Positions 1-11,887 of a stretch of DNA of 64,000 nt are shown one piece after another. Origin of the DNA: Coniferiporia sulphurascens. Lineage: Eukaryota > Basidiomycota > Agaricomycetes > Hymenochaetales > Hymenochaetaceae. The stretch is from contig NBBA01000013.1 in NCBI GenBank assembly GCA_002794785.1, positions 186,001 to 250,000 on the forward strand, given 5' to 3'. Below the pieces are notes generated by a model. It was not told the DNA's origin and did no database searches. It saw only the letters and a program-made list of their open reading frames with translations. The translations under genes and the position numbers were made by a program. The stretch's first letter is position 1, and each line of letters starts with the position of its first letter.

Positions 1-287
1 GAGTGAAAGGAAGAGGGAGAGAAAGAACAAGAAAGAAAGATGGCTGGCCTGGACGGAGCCGCTAGTAACGGATGAAGAGAGGCTGGTGGTCGAAAGAGCG
101 TGACGTGACGTTGGTTCGAGTTTAGTCTCACGTGATCCTGAGAGGGTTTATCTTTATGCGGCGGCTGAGCGAATGATGTGTCTGCCAGGCTTGCCGACGA
201 GCCCGTGGAACCGTCGGACGCGGCCGACTTCAGATTCAGACTCCCACTGCCGCTCAGCTTGAGCTCTATTCGCGCTCGCTGCGCATC

Positions 288-3200
288 ATGTCCTCGTTCG
301 CGCCAACTCAGCAGGAGCTCGCGCTCGTCAACCTAGTGTTCGCCGCTGCCGACCCCTCCAAGTTTGGTATCATCACTGGTGATGCCGCCGTCAAGGTCTT
401 TGCAGGCGCAAAACTCTCGCCGACAGCCCTGGGCGAAATATGGTCTTTATCTGACAAGGACAATAACGGTTTCCTCACAAAGAAAGGTGTTGCCATAGCC
501 TTACGGCTTATTGGTCACGCTCAGAAAGGAGAATCAGTGAAAGAGTCCCTTCTTGATAGACGTACGTATGTCGTATAACATTACTTCATCAAGCGGCCCT
601 CATTTTATTCTTTATTTCTCTGTGCAGCGGGTCCGTTGGCATTCATTGAAGGCATATCGCCCTCGAAAAGACCTTCCCCTGTTCTGTCGAGCCCCCCGAA
701 TTCCCCTCCACCGAGGGGATCCCTGTTTCCCCCTCTCACTGCTGAGGACAAGACTAAATTTCTACGTTTGTTCCTGGGATGTGGTCCCGTCAATGGCTTA
801 CTCAATGGTAATGCTTAGTTTTAATGCCAGTATTGCCTCTCTTAAAGCGTACTCCAGGGGATAAGGCCAGGGATGTCTTTATAAAGTCCAAGTTGCCTTT
901 CGAGAAGCTGTCACAAGTATGGTACGCGCGCGCTTTGGATGCCGACCTCCGTCATCCCTGTTTCTGACTTCATTGTCAGGGCGTTGGCAGATACTCAGGA
1001 TCGGGGGTCACTGGATCAGACGGACTTCACAGTGGCCATGTATCTTATACAGGCGGTCATGTCAGGCCAAATGACAAATCTTCCCGCGACGTTACCCCCG
1101 GGGCTATATGAACAAGCAGGGGGACGCGCTCCAGCGAGTGTCGCGACTCACAGCACAGGGAACAGCGTCACGCTCAGCCCTTCTCTTACTGGATCGTTTA
1201 CATCCACTGTATCATCCCCCGCTCCATTGACTGCACAGACCACAGGCGGCGCGCGCATGCGCCTACAGCCACAAACCACCGGCCAGGAATACAGCAGACT
1301 TAGCATGGCGGTGTCTCCCCAACAGCATGTACATTTTGCTTTGGGAGCGAGTGCATTCGGTAGCGCAGCGATGCAGCAGTGGGACGTGACACACGAAGAG
1401 AAGACCCGGTTTGATCAATTTTTTGATGGTCTGGATACGCAGAAGCGGAATTTCATTGAAGGCGATGTTGCAGTACCTTTCATGCTGCAGTCTAAGCTTT
1501 CTGAGGACATTCTGGCTCAAGTCTGGTGCGCATAGAGCAAATCATAATAATACAACTTTCTTACGATATGGTTTTCTTAGGGACCTTGCTGACCTCAATA
1601 ATGATGGGCGTTTGACTCGTGATGGCTTTGCGGTAGCCATGCATCTCATTCAGGGGAAGCTCGCAGGAAAGGAGATTCCATCAACTCTTCCTATCTCTCT
1701 CATCCCACCGTCCATGCGTGCAAATCGTCCAGCGACTTCGGCCCCTTCCACTGCGCCCGCTCCTGTACCTGTACCCGAACCGGTACGTGATCTCCTTTGG
1801 GATGACTCGCCTCCGGCTTCGGCCACTGTTCCGCAGCACCCCAACGTGCCGTTGTCACAACCTTCGAGCATCCAGCAGGCCCCAGTTCTTCAGCCGCAGG
1901 GAACAGGATACAGTTCACAGCAGCACACAGGGGTATTCGGTGCGAGGTCCCCTGCTGCTCCTGCACTCCACACGGACCCATTCGGCACTTCTACCTTTAC
2001 TGGTGCCGGTATGTAATTTCTTCTCGTCGATTTTTTAGCGTCTGACCCTCATATCGTTTATAAAGTCAAGCCTGACTTATTAAGCGATGACGAAGGGACA
2101 ACGCCTGCCTCTGTACCTGATAACTCTGCTGAAATCGGAAATCTGAAAAACCAAATCAGTTCCACGAACCGTTCGCTTGATACTACGACAACGGAGCGAC
2201 AGAATACGGAAACAGCACTAGCGACACAGGCAAGCCAGCTATCCGCGCTGCAGACACAACTTTTATCTGCGAAGGCCGCGTACGAGACCGAAACACGTCT
2301 GCTTACCAGCCTTAGGGAACGTTTCGCAGCACAGAGCACGGATATCCAGAAGTTGCGCGAAGATCTTATTCGTGCGGAAAGCGATTTAAGCGCAGTGCGC
2401 GTTGAGAAGGCCGAGATTGAGGGCAGTCTGTTACGTGACAAGGAGGAGGTTAGGGACTTGCAGAGGAAAATGAAGGGAGTCGGTGAGGAGATGGATCAAA
2501 TAAAGGCTGATCTGGAGAAGGCAAGGAAGCAGACAAAGCACCAGAAAGGCCTGCTTGCAATCGCAAAAAAGCAGTTGGCGACGAGGGAGGCTGAGAGCGC
2601 TAAGGTGGCTAAGGAACTGGAAGATGCCGAGAATGAAGCTCGCGAAGCGACGCGGGAAAGAGAGTCTGCCGACGAAGATCTCGCCAAAGAGGCTTCCCCA
2701 GCCAAAACAAACGGGTTTGCGTCATCAACATCGATTGTATCCGAACCACCGAGAATGGACACACCTTCGTTTGCAGCCGCACAGCCTCTGCCTGCCAGCC
2801 CGATGACACCTCCTATGTCGGTTACTTCGCCATCAAGCACGAAAACGAACAACCCTTTCGAGCGGCTTGTAATGGCATCGACTGGCTCACGCCCAGCATC
2901 GCCATTCTCTGCGCCGGCAGCGGACATCTTTTTTGTACCTACCCCTCAATTGCGCAGCGAAACACCACAGACAGAAATTAGTCCCACCGGCGGTGTAAAC
3001 GAGCCTAGCGCATCAACAGTGTTTGACGTGAACCCACCCCCCGCGTCATCGCCTTTTGTGTTTGCTACCGAGCCATCTACTTCTACAAGTGCGCCTTCTA
3101 TCCATTCGGCGACAGCGACGGATGCAGACGACCCGTTCGGTCTCACTGATGGCGACAAGATGAGCAGCACGACCTCTGTGGCCGTAACACCCGAGAAACC

Positions 3201-4822
3201 TGCTACTCCTCAGCCTGTTGCAGCTCCAGAACTCGGGGGATTGAAGGATCTCTCCCCCTCCGTAGCGGAATCTGCGTCTCCAGATATCACGTCCTTGAAG
3301 GCTGAGGAAACCTCGCCAGAGCTTGCCATTGCCGCGGCTCAATTTCCTTCCATTGATAGTCATGTAGCGACTGGAACCTTTGGCTTCGACGAGGGCTCAA
3401 CCGCCCTCGATGCTAAGTTGGTTGAGAAGGAGGTCGAGGAGAGCGACAGCGACAGCGATATTGAGGATGAGTTCCACGATGCGAAGGAGGCCAGGGTGTC
3501 TACAAGCAGCCCTGTCAACAAGCCCACAGATCCATCCGGGGTGTCGCCTGAACGCGAAGCAGATGCCTCAAACAACGGAATAGGTGCACAATCTATTACA
3601 AGTCCAGTCGCGTTCGACGATGTCTTTGAGCTAGGCAGTAGCACTCCGAAGGCTGACGCTCCCGCCGGTAGCGATCTATCGTCAAACTTTTTTTCTATAC
3701 CTACACCGCAATCAACGGGGAAGGAACTGGCAAATGGTAAGGCAACGGTCGCTTCATTGTTTGACCCACCTGCTGGTAAGCTCCCAGATTTACGTGATTG
3801 CGCGTAAGACAGTTAAATGAGCTGTAACAGGCGTAAACGCATTTGACGAAGCTATGGGGAAGATTTCCTCTCCGAGCATGAGCTCAGCCGCGCCCCATTT
3901 TAAGCTTGACTCTGCGTTCGATGATAATTTCGATTTTTCGGCCGCAAAGACGGCGTTAGAACCTTCACAATCACTATTCCCACCTCCATCCTCATCGTCT
4001 GCACCAACTGTCAACGGAACACAGGAGTTTACAAAGGCATCATTGGATATCAATTCTCCGTTCGCCCCTCCTGTGCAGAGCAAAGCGCAAGAGAACGGCA
4101 GTGCCTTCTCGTTTGACGATGCCTTTGGCTCAGTCGCGCCTTCTCATATCTCCCCGCAGCCTCCGGCTGGCGATCATGGAATCTCGTTTGAAGACGCTTT
4201 TGAAGGCGGGGCAAGTAGTGCTCTGGCCTTTGATGGTGCATTCAGCATACCAGCTGCGGCGCCAAGCGGTCCTGTAGAACCTAAAACTTCAGATACAAAA
4301 GGGGCGCCATTTCCCTCTCAGTCGCCGTCGAGATCGCCGTCCTTGGGGGCGACGCCCGCGTCGCCGTCAACAATGCGGTCATTTAGGTCAGCGACCCCAC
4401 CGCCCCGCACGTCGTCTCCAAAGCCCAGAATATCAACGGGCTCGTCGGGTGAAGGAGCGATATCAAACAAGTCACCTCCGCCTACGCGACACTCAAAGCT
4501 TAGTGTAAGTATTCTTCAGCTCCTTCATTTTAATTTCTACTATGCTAACTGCTTAACGCGCTCGTAGATCCGCTTGCCATTTGGTCGCAAGGATAAGAAA
4601 AAGTCGAAGCACGACCCACCGCCCGTACCACCTCCGCAGTTCCTATCTCCCGTCGCTGAACCAGGCCCGGGCGGATTGAGTACGCCGGCCGTCGAAGATG
4701 ACGTTGAGCCGGTCAAGCAGCTGTGCGGAATGGGTTTCAGCCGGACGCAGGCTGTTGTCGCGCTTGAGAAGCATGGATATGATGTCCAGCGGGCGTTAAA
4801 CAGTTTATTGGGAGGCGCCTGA
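288..4822 (+). CDS. EDE1: EH-domain endocytic scaffold (EPS15/Ede1 homologue)
   Basis: Early-arriving clathrin endocytosis scaffold that binds NPF-motif adaptors and ubiquitinated cargo at the plasma membrane. About eight exons encode roughly 1,380 residues. Three EH domains are visible: the first exon (EF-hand-like loop [12 protein letters not shown]), a second built from the exons at 628-1526, and a third spanning 1380-1710 ([15 protein letters not shown]). A long coiled coil follows (about 2065-2690), then a Ser/Thr/Pro-rich low-complexity region and a C-terminal UBA domain ([19 protein letters not shown]) just before the stop. This EH-coil-UBA order is diagnostic for fungal Ede1. Introns fall near 562-627, 809-859, 922-979, 1527-1580, 2012-2064, 3778-3830 and 4504-4567. 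The ATG at 288 is the first in frame and opens directly into the EH1 domain. Intron borders near 2012-2064 are the least certain. Confidence 0.93.
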
Positions 4823-5866
4823 GCTTCCGTTCGGTTCTACGGCCTGAGCATAGTGTGTGTGCTCATTTGTCTAACAATGTCACTTTTCTGTATTCCTTCC
4901 CAATGGAAACTACGCACCGTTACTCCTTCCTTGACCGCCATCTTACCTCCAAGGGACCACTGGTTCCTCATGACACATTCCTTCGCCTCTGTTTCCTTTT
5001 ATCCTTTTAATTATAATATTCACTAGCAGCGATGGACGTAATGAATGTAGTGGGGAGAGGGGGATCTGATAGGAGGGGATAAAATTCAAGACTTTCTCGG
5101 ACTATACCCGCTGCCGATGGCTACGCAACACGATCGAGACGTCTGCATTAACATGTTATTTTCTGAATGCAAATGTATATTGTGATTTTTTAAGTAGCCA
5201 CATCCATGCGGAGAAGCGCACCAATCGTTACTGAATATTACAGCCTAAAGGCGCGAGATTGCAATTCGCTGCACGAGGCCACTCATTCCGCACATGGATT
5301 GGTATTTATGTGATAATCCTCCGCGGAAAACTGAAGGGGGTTATAAAACAACCGTTTGTCCTTGACTCTCAATTGCGATATGCCTTCCACTGAAGCTCCT
5401 GACTGGCCCCGTGAGCCATACATACATGTAATACAACGGGGGCTGCCAGTGGTACTCATGTCTTCGCGGCGATGGACAAAATACAAAGACCTCTCTAGCA
5501 GTCTTGTTTTCCTTTGAATTCACATTTATAACCCTCTACTTGAGTCGCCGACCTGCATCAGGTGTGGTCATGGTCTCACTTGGGCGCTGTTCCAAGTCCT
5601 CCCGCCCCCTTAGAATCTGCATTGTCTTGTGTAATGGGGATGCTACCAGCCAACGCCACCATAATGGCCCCTCGCATCGAGCCTGAGGGCCGGCCACAGT
5701 GGTGGTTCTGCAGCCGCTGATCCTTGCGCAGAGCGCGGGCGAGTACAAAAAGTGCAAGGCGCAAGCTCGGCAATCGTCAGCACAAGCAAGTGCTTGCTCG
5801 TTTCGATTCGCCCAGGGTCGGCGACGACGCGTGCACCACGGTCCACGCCTGCCACCGTCCCACCTC
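4823..5866. other. Intergenic: EDE1 3' region and PDE1 upstream region
   Basis: About 1 kb between two genes on the same strand. Only short overlapping open frames without recognisable domains were seen. The part after 4823 is presumably 3' UTR and the last 300 bases the PDE1 promoter. No RNA gene or repeat was recognised. Confidence 0.6.
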
Positions 5867-7303
5867 ATGCCCAGCTTCGATTTACTCGTCGTCGGCTCTG
5901 GCGGTGGTCCAAGCGAGGTCAATCTTTCTGGGTGCGTTTCCGTTGCAGAACGATTGCAGTTGATGAGCTGAGTAGGAATGGGCGCAGGTACCTGCTCAAG
6001 GCGCACGAGAGCCCCTGGACCGATGGGATTGTCGGTCTTGAAGCTGGTCAGCGGTCGCGTGCTCGTTTTTATCTCCTGTTTATTCCTATATTCATTTCGA
6101 AAATTTCCTTTCGGCAGGGAGTGGTCTCGGTGCTCTCACTCGGATTCTCAAAGAACAACCGGACCTGTTCGCCGTTGCGGCGGGGGAACATGGCCCAAGT
6201 GCCGTACAAATTTATTCTCATGTCAGGTACGTTGCACAATTTCCCGTCTTTCCCCATTCTGAGTATATGCACAGAACGTATCTCATCACCCATGCCCATC
6301 TCGACCATGTCTTGAGCCTCGTCCTGATGGCCGGGAGCGTAGACGGGCCGCGGAAGAGCATCAGGGCCTCCCGTCAGTGCCTTGATGACCTCCAGACCAT
6401 CTTCAAACCCAGTCGCATCTGGCCAAACCTCGCCTCTTGGGATCCCAACGACTCTGATCACTTATACCTTTACGATCCGTAAGTCCAACCCGCCATCCCC
6501 GCCTTCTTCACGAAGACTGACGATACCTGCAACAGTTTGACCGACGACCCTACCGTCTATACGCCACTTCACGGCGCGCTCTCAGTGCGCATGCTCCCGC
6601 TCAGCCATGGCCCCGAGTACACCTCCGCCGCATTCTTCTTACGGCACGCCTCAGGCCCGAGTGCGCGTGAGTTGCTCTTCCTGGGGGACGTCGGCCCCGA
6701 CGCGCTCGCAACGGTCCCGCGCACGGCAGCCGTGTGGCGTGCAGCCGCACCTAAAATCCCGCACGCGCTCGACGTGCTCTTCGTAGAGTGCTCTTGGCCC
6801 TCTGGGCGCGCTGACGACAAACTGTACGGGCACCTCACGCCCGAGCACCTAGCCACGGAGCTCGAGAATCTCGCCGCTGCAGTGGTCGAGTGCCGAGACG
6901 GGATATCTGGTTCTCATATGGCTCATGGCTCGGTCTCGAGTTCGAGTGGTCCCAGTTCTAATCTTAAACATGACACAGTCACGAGTTTGAGCAGAAAACG
7001 GGCATTCAGCACTGCCTCTCCGGAGCGCAAGCGTCAGAAGCGCATTGCTAGCGCTGAGGATCTGCGCGGTGCACTCACCGGCGTGCGGGTCTTCATAACA
7101 CACTGTAAGGATGATATGGAAGGCAAGTACAATCGTCCGATGCACGAGGTCATCACCGAACAAGTGCGTCGGCTGGTAGACGAGAAAAACCTAGGTATCA
7201 CAGTTCTTGCAGCAGAACAAGGCGCTCTCATTCGTATGTAGTCCATTACTCCTTCAACCGTTTTACACATTTGACGCGTCCGCTATCCCCGACAGAGATT
7301 TGA
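5867..7303 (+). CDS. PDE1: Low-affinity class II 3',5'-cyclic-nucleotide phosphodiesterase
   Basis: Hydrolyses cAMP to AMP and so damps PKA signalling in the cytosol. The N-terminus (MPSFDLLVVGSGGG) and the metal-binding signature THAHLDH, reached after three introns, identify the class II, metallo-beta-lactamase-fold family. Further conserved parts are LPLSHG, FLGDVGPD, the VECSW strand, the LYGHLTPEHL block and the late FITHCKD strand. A low-complexity Ser/Arg/Lys insert at about 6930-7040 is probably a surface loop. Exons join cleanly, giving for example HVR-TYLITHAHLDH across the intron ending near 6276. The end is ambiguous. Reading through gives a stop at 7241, but a strong GTATGT donor at 7234 and a CAG at 7293-7295 would join a last mini-exon ending ALIQI at 7303. 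I prefer the spliced form. Confidence 0.9.
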
Positions 7304-7765
7304 ATCCTTCATTGGTCGACGACAGGGGCAACAAACACTCTCAAATTCGTTATTATCCGTGCAATTTGCTATCTCCTTATTTACTTCCTTGGCAACTTTT
7401 TTACTTGGTGCACTCTTGCTGTATTACTAGCTTCTGTAGCTATATTCTTATTTATAGCGATCTTGCAACAGCCTTTTCTTCTGTAACACAAACGACACAC
7501 ACCCTAGCATCCCGAATGAGTCCGTGCCCATTACAATGAGCAGGCAGGTATCTATATATACATTGCGTCGAATAAGGCAAAAGAGAACGCGTCGATGATA
7601 CCCCCACTGGGCGTGAGATGTCTGTCTGTCTTCCAAGCAATTAGTATGCGACAAGTCAGGAAATAAAGGCAAATAAGGGGAAACAGGTATGCCGGATAAA
7701 TAGAAAGGGAAAAGGGTAACCCTACATGCAGTCAGGAGAAAATATACAATGAATATTTACTGTCC
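7304..7765. other. Convergent intergenic region between PDE1 and striatin
   Basis: AT-rich stretch holding the 3' ends of two convergent genes. Nothing coding was seen. It must contain both polyadenylation regions. Confidence 0.55.
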
Positions 7766-10671
7766 CTACGATGACGCGTGAAGTTTGACAACGCCATCAG
7801 CGCCTGCACTGGCCATGAATGGCAGCGACGGATGGAAGTCTACTGCGAGCACGCCCTCACGCGCCTTCTCGCGATGGCTTGTGATCTCCTGGATGCACGC
7901 ACGTGCACCAAGCAGATCCCAAAATCTTACCGAGCAATCATGTCCACCCGACACCAGGGAGAATCCCGCGGCATCTATTGAAAGTGTCACTACCGCGTCG
8001 AGGTGAGCCATCATCGAGTGCGTGCATTGGCCTATAATGTTTCGTCAGTTTATTCCCCGCGAGTTTGCAGTAACCCAACGTACCAGTGACGCTATCCCAA
8101 ATCCTAATTTGCTTGTCTTCATGTGCGGTGACGAGAATGGGCATCGTTGGGTGGGACGCGATGCTATTGACTTGCATATTGACAGTGGCATCTTCTGAAA
8201 TGGTAACTATCAGTAACGCTTAAGGAAACAAAAACAAAAAGTACAAACCCGTTTCGCATTGAAGAACAAGTACTTCCTTGCCGGTATCGACATCGAATAT
8301 CTTCACTACGGCGTTCTGATACCCTACAGCGACTTTCTTGAGGTCCGATTTAATCGCCTCGAGACAAGTTGCACCCGGTGCTTCTACTGGGTCTTCCCCC
8401 TCACTCTCAAGTCCATTGTACCCCCAGCTAAGCTTTAGCGCGCCTACACCGGACGCGGAGCCAACATCCCACACCTTCACCGAGCCTTCCGACCCGCAGC
8501 TCACTAATAAGCTTTCATCGCGTATAAGCGCCAGACCCCACACTGCGTCTGTATGCCCAATGAGCTCGCCACGGATTCGAGTAGGGTCATATGGTGCATA
8601 TGTCGTATATGAGACAGGCGGGAGAGACCATACGCGTATTGAGGAATCCAGGGAAGCGGAATATAAAAGCCGTTTTGAGGGAGAGTGCACAAGCGTCGTG
8701 ACGGCAGCTGTGTGTCCGCGAAGAGTTAATTGAGGCTCGACCTCAATCGTCCCCCGCGTCCTGCAAAATTCACGTAAGGGTGTGCGAAGACGCTATGATA
8801 GGCCGTAGACCTACGCCGAAGATGCGAGTCCTGCAACATCCATTCTCCAAATTTTTACTGTACAGTCATCACCACCTGTTGCGAGACACATCTCGGTTGG
8901 ATGGAAAGCGAGTGCCCTTACAGCATCAAGATGACTGGAATACAATTAGCTCCCTAGGGCAATGCAAATGTTGGGCTTTTTTTCAACTGACTTTCGCAAT
9001 GTACGTCGTGGACGCCAAATTTTCCCATCGTCGTCACTGGTAGTTGAAGACGCATCGTCCTCGTCCATTTCCACATCCTCCCGTTCCACATCTTCCTCTT
9101 CCTTCCCTGAACCATCCCATGCCGAAACGCCTGATGCCGGCATACCCTGGGAAGAGAATCTCTCTGTGCGAGCCCGTTCTAATCGCTCCTTCCACTCCTC
9201 ATCCGGGCGAAAAATTGCGGTGAGCTGTTGAGGCTCTGAACTATCCGGCTTTGCCTGGACATCCTTGCTCGTTTGTTGAGCCTGGAGCTGAAGTGACTGA
9301 CCCTGGACTGGGGCCTGTTGCTGTTGCTGCTGGAAGCCTCCGTCCACCTGACCGACCTGTTGCTGTTGTTGTTGTTGCACGTGGGGTTGGTGCAAGGGGA
9401 CATTTGGACCGGTGTTTAATCGGTTGTCCCTCTCAAGTAACGATCCCTGCAGACCCGAACCCGCTGGGGCAGTCATTGATCCTGACACAACTGGCATCCC
9501 ATTCAACACCGGAAAGTCCTTGCCCACTTCCGGTACAAGTTTCCGTGGCCGACCATTATACGACATCGGTTCAAGGGATGGCACATTGGGCACTGTGAGG
9601 GGCACAGACGAATTGCTAAGTATGGGTCGATTAGGCAGAGGGTTCATCGCTTGAGGCGACGTTAAATACGATATTTCCTGGAGACACCTGGAGGAACAGA
9701 AAAAAAGGATTAGAAATATCCTCAAAAGATACGGAAACGCAGTCATGAAAAATAACACAACACCCACTGTTTAAGATACTCCCTACTTCGTGCCCTACTT
9801 TTGGGGTCTCTTCCAGGAGGTGGCTTCCCGAGGATAGCAGCGTTTGGTGCACCAGACCAATTGGATCCTCCCCAGGTGTGGGACTTATTCTGGTTGGACG
9901 CGGGACCACCGTTGGGCATGCCCGTCAATGATGCCATAGACATGCGGTTTTCAGGAGGCAAAGGCACATCTAAAAGACAAGTTTCAGCAAGACGCTCGGC
10001 TAGGCAATTCTAAGTCAAAATACAGGGCATGTACACACCTTCACTCCGCGGTGAACTCCCGCTGCTGCCATCCTTGTGGCTGCCAGACTCATCCTTCGAT
10101 GATGCGGGGTTAGACTGGTTTTGCAGCGCAGTCACCTTAGAAGGTAAAGGAGGTTGATTTGCAGGCTGATTGAGTTGCTTGGAGCTGGTAAATATGGGTT
10201 CACGTCACGCGTCATACGCACAGCAGAGAAGAAACGCGTACCGTTCCATGCGCAACGCGAATTCGAGCATTTTTATACGACGTAAGAGGTCAATTCGAGT
10301 ATTCTCAAAAGAGCGGCGCTCTCCCTCGAGCAGAGCTATGCGTGCCTGAGGAAACGAAGGGCAGGCCGCCAGCGCGTCAAAGGGGCGGAAGCGACACGCG
10401 AAAGAAAAAAAGACAAACGCACCCGCATCTCCGCACGCTCAATTTCCCATTCGTTCCTCTCGCGCTCATACCTCCGCCATTCTGATTGCAAAAAATGGAG
10501 GATGTTGGACAGGTTGAGGTCCTGGCCATTCAGCGGGGGTGGAGGAGGCGGGGCCTGGTTCTGCTGTTGGTGTTGTTGGTGCTGCTGCTGTTGGTGCTGC
10601 TGTTGCTGGCCCTGCTGTTGGTGGATTTGTGGCTGGCCCTGGCCCTGTAGACCAGATAGGTTGCCCAACAT
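7766..10671 (-). CDS. Striatin family protein (STRIPAK scaffold)
   Basis: Regulatory PP2A B'''-type subunit and scaffold of the STRIPAK complex, which in fungi controls cell fusion, septation and fruiting (Pro11 in Sordaria, Far8 in yeast). After a Gln-rich start comes the striatin N-terminal block: ILHFLQSEWRRYERERNEW followed by an exon with the coiled coil LLRRIKMLEFALRMER. A middle exon reads YLKQCLQEISYLTSPQ. An acidic linker leads into DDDGKIWRPRRTLR, and the C-terminus is a WD40 propeller (SHLDAVRALAFHP, SGGHDCSVRFWDL, SAGADGVVKLH). I place the start at the ATG at 10671 because the longer in-frame extension begins only with GTG and a TATA box lies about 115 bases upstream. Seven or more introns. 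Both Q-rich regions are length-variable candidates. Confidence 0.92.
9310..9379 (-). repeat. Imperfect CAG/CAA tracts in striatin linker
   Basis: Two runs of CTG/TTG on the plus strand (Gln codons on the minus strand) separated by about 25 bases. They encode poly-Gln stretches in the striatin linker. CAA interruptions probably limit slippage. Confidence 0.8.
10559..10622 (-). repeat. Gln/His-coding triplet repeat at striatin N-terminus
   Basis: Mixed CTG/TTG/GTG triplets on the plus strand encode Gln- and His-rich sequence just after the start codon. It lies in frame, immediately before the conserved striatin N-terminal block. Confidence 0.8.
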
Positions 10672-10786
10672 GAGGTAGTTGCCTGCGTCGCGGACGTTGA
10701 CTGAAGGGACACCGATGCTTGGTGTTTTCCTTGAAAGACGGTCGTGGAAGCAGTCACACGTAGATGTGTGACGTGACACAGTCCCT

Positions 10787-10793
10787 TTTTATA
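10787..10793 (-). promoter_or_regulatory. TATA box of striatin gene
   Basis: Reads TATAAAA on the minus strand, about 115 bases upstream of the proposed ATG at 10671. It also argues against the longer GTG-initiated reading, which would begin almost on top of the box. Confidence 0.5.
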
Positions 10794-10956
10794 TTTCCGT
10801 CCTTTGCTGACGACGCTAAACCACGTGAGATGCGGCCGCAAAGAACTCGCAGAAATTTGGGTAATTATATTTACAGCGTATGTAGATGCAGATCGTTAGA
10901 TGAACAAATACTATTCAAGACCTTTTTTTTCCAAGTCTCAGTTCGCTCACTGACCG

Positions 10957-11106
10957 TCATGTTTGAAGATTTAATGGCGTCAATGCTTTAACCGTTTGCT
11001 CAGTCCGTAAATGACACTCCTCAAGTCTAACCAAGGCGTCGTCGGTAAAATCATAGCTGTCGTACAACTGGTAGTACATGCCACCTCCCAATCCGAAATA
11101 CAGCAT
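10957..11106 (-). CDS. Possible 49-residue small protein with a hydrophobic N-terminus
   Basis: A short ATG-initiated frame lies between the striatin promoter and the 3' end of TMA7. It starts MLYFGLGGGMYYQLYD, a Gly- and Tyr-rich hydrophobic segment, and continues with an acidic, Leu-rich tail. I recognise no family. The frame is open about ten codons further upstream, so it may be a terminal exon. It could equally be part of the TMA7 3' UTR or the striatin promoter. Confidence 0.2.
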   Translation of the reverse strand: MLYFGLGGGMYYQLYDSYDFTDDALVRLEECHLRTEQTVKALTPLNLQT

Positions 11107-11205
11107 AAACCCAACCACATTGCGATTCGGTGATTAGACTCATTTCTTCCCAGATCTATAAGAACAGCCCTAAGTCAAGAACAGTAGTAGTCGTAAGGAA
11201 TACTC

Positions 11206-11557
11206 TCACTTCTTGATACCTCCGCCGGGAGGGCCGCCTTCGGACACGATGACCACACATTAGTATTCTAATCGCTACTCAGCATAACGTATGAATGGCC
11301 TCACCCTTCAAAGCTGAAGATGGAAATCAGCGAGTGCCGCACGGCTAATTAAAACTAATTACTCACCCTTTGCTTTTGCCTCAGCAACAGCAGCGGCTTC
11401 CGCCTTCTTCCTCTCCTTGAAGGCCTTGTCTTCCTCGTCTTCATCTTTCGCAGCCTTCTTAGGCGCCTGTGTATGCGAATTAACCTTGAGAGTTAAATAG
11501 AAAATAGAGTCCGCTCACCTTCATAGGCTTGAGCTTCCCGCCTTGTCTGCCGGACAT
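11206..11557 (-). CDS. TMA7: Translation machinery-associated protein 7
   Basis: Very small, basic, highly conserved ribosome-associated protein. Four exons (11557-11519, 11466-11367, 11313-11305 and 11237-11206) encode 59 residues, close to the usual 60-65. The N-terminus MSGRQGGKLKPMK and the block DEEDKAFKERKK match the family, and the C-terminus GGPPGGGIKK resembles the family ending GGIKKSGKK but stops earlier. The third exon is only nine bases (CTTTGAAGG). It is needed to restore frame between the AAAG|G donor and the exon encoding the Gly-rich tail. The gene is too short and split to appear as one open frame. Splice sites are canonical GT-AG, with a CTAAT branch-like site before the last exon. 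Confidence 0.85.
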
Positions 11558-11887
11558 AATTCAAAGTTGTGGATGAGCCGCTGCCGCCAACTTCACAAAT
11601 GACCCCTTACCGTGTCACGCAGTCACGCAAGAAAACCCACGTGCACATTCCCTTCTGTCATGTGACGTTGTGGGTTACACCGTTGTCTATATTTAAAACT
11701 CAAATAGTATCATGATCACTGCTTCTGTTGACTCGGTCACTCGGATGATGCAGGGGTGAATTCCTTGCCTTTTGGCACAGACGACCATCACCCCCTTTGT
11801 AGTCGCATGCATGCGCTGAGCAGATATTGGACCAAGGACAGCCTGCGAACTCCCTAGAAGCTAAAACTCCTGGTCCAACACGTGACC
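11558..11887. other. Divergent promoter region TMA7 / S9-like hydrolase
   Basis: 330 bases between divergent genes, so probably holding both promoters. No coding sequence was recognised. A short AT-rich stretch near 11690-11700 may carry core promoter function. Confidence 0.5.

Noticed and set aside
2058..3644. Several antisense frames inside EDE1
   Set aside because: Low-complexity mirror images of the coding strand's Ser/Thr/Pro-rich codons.
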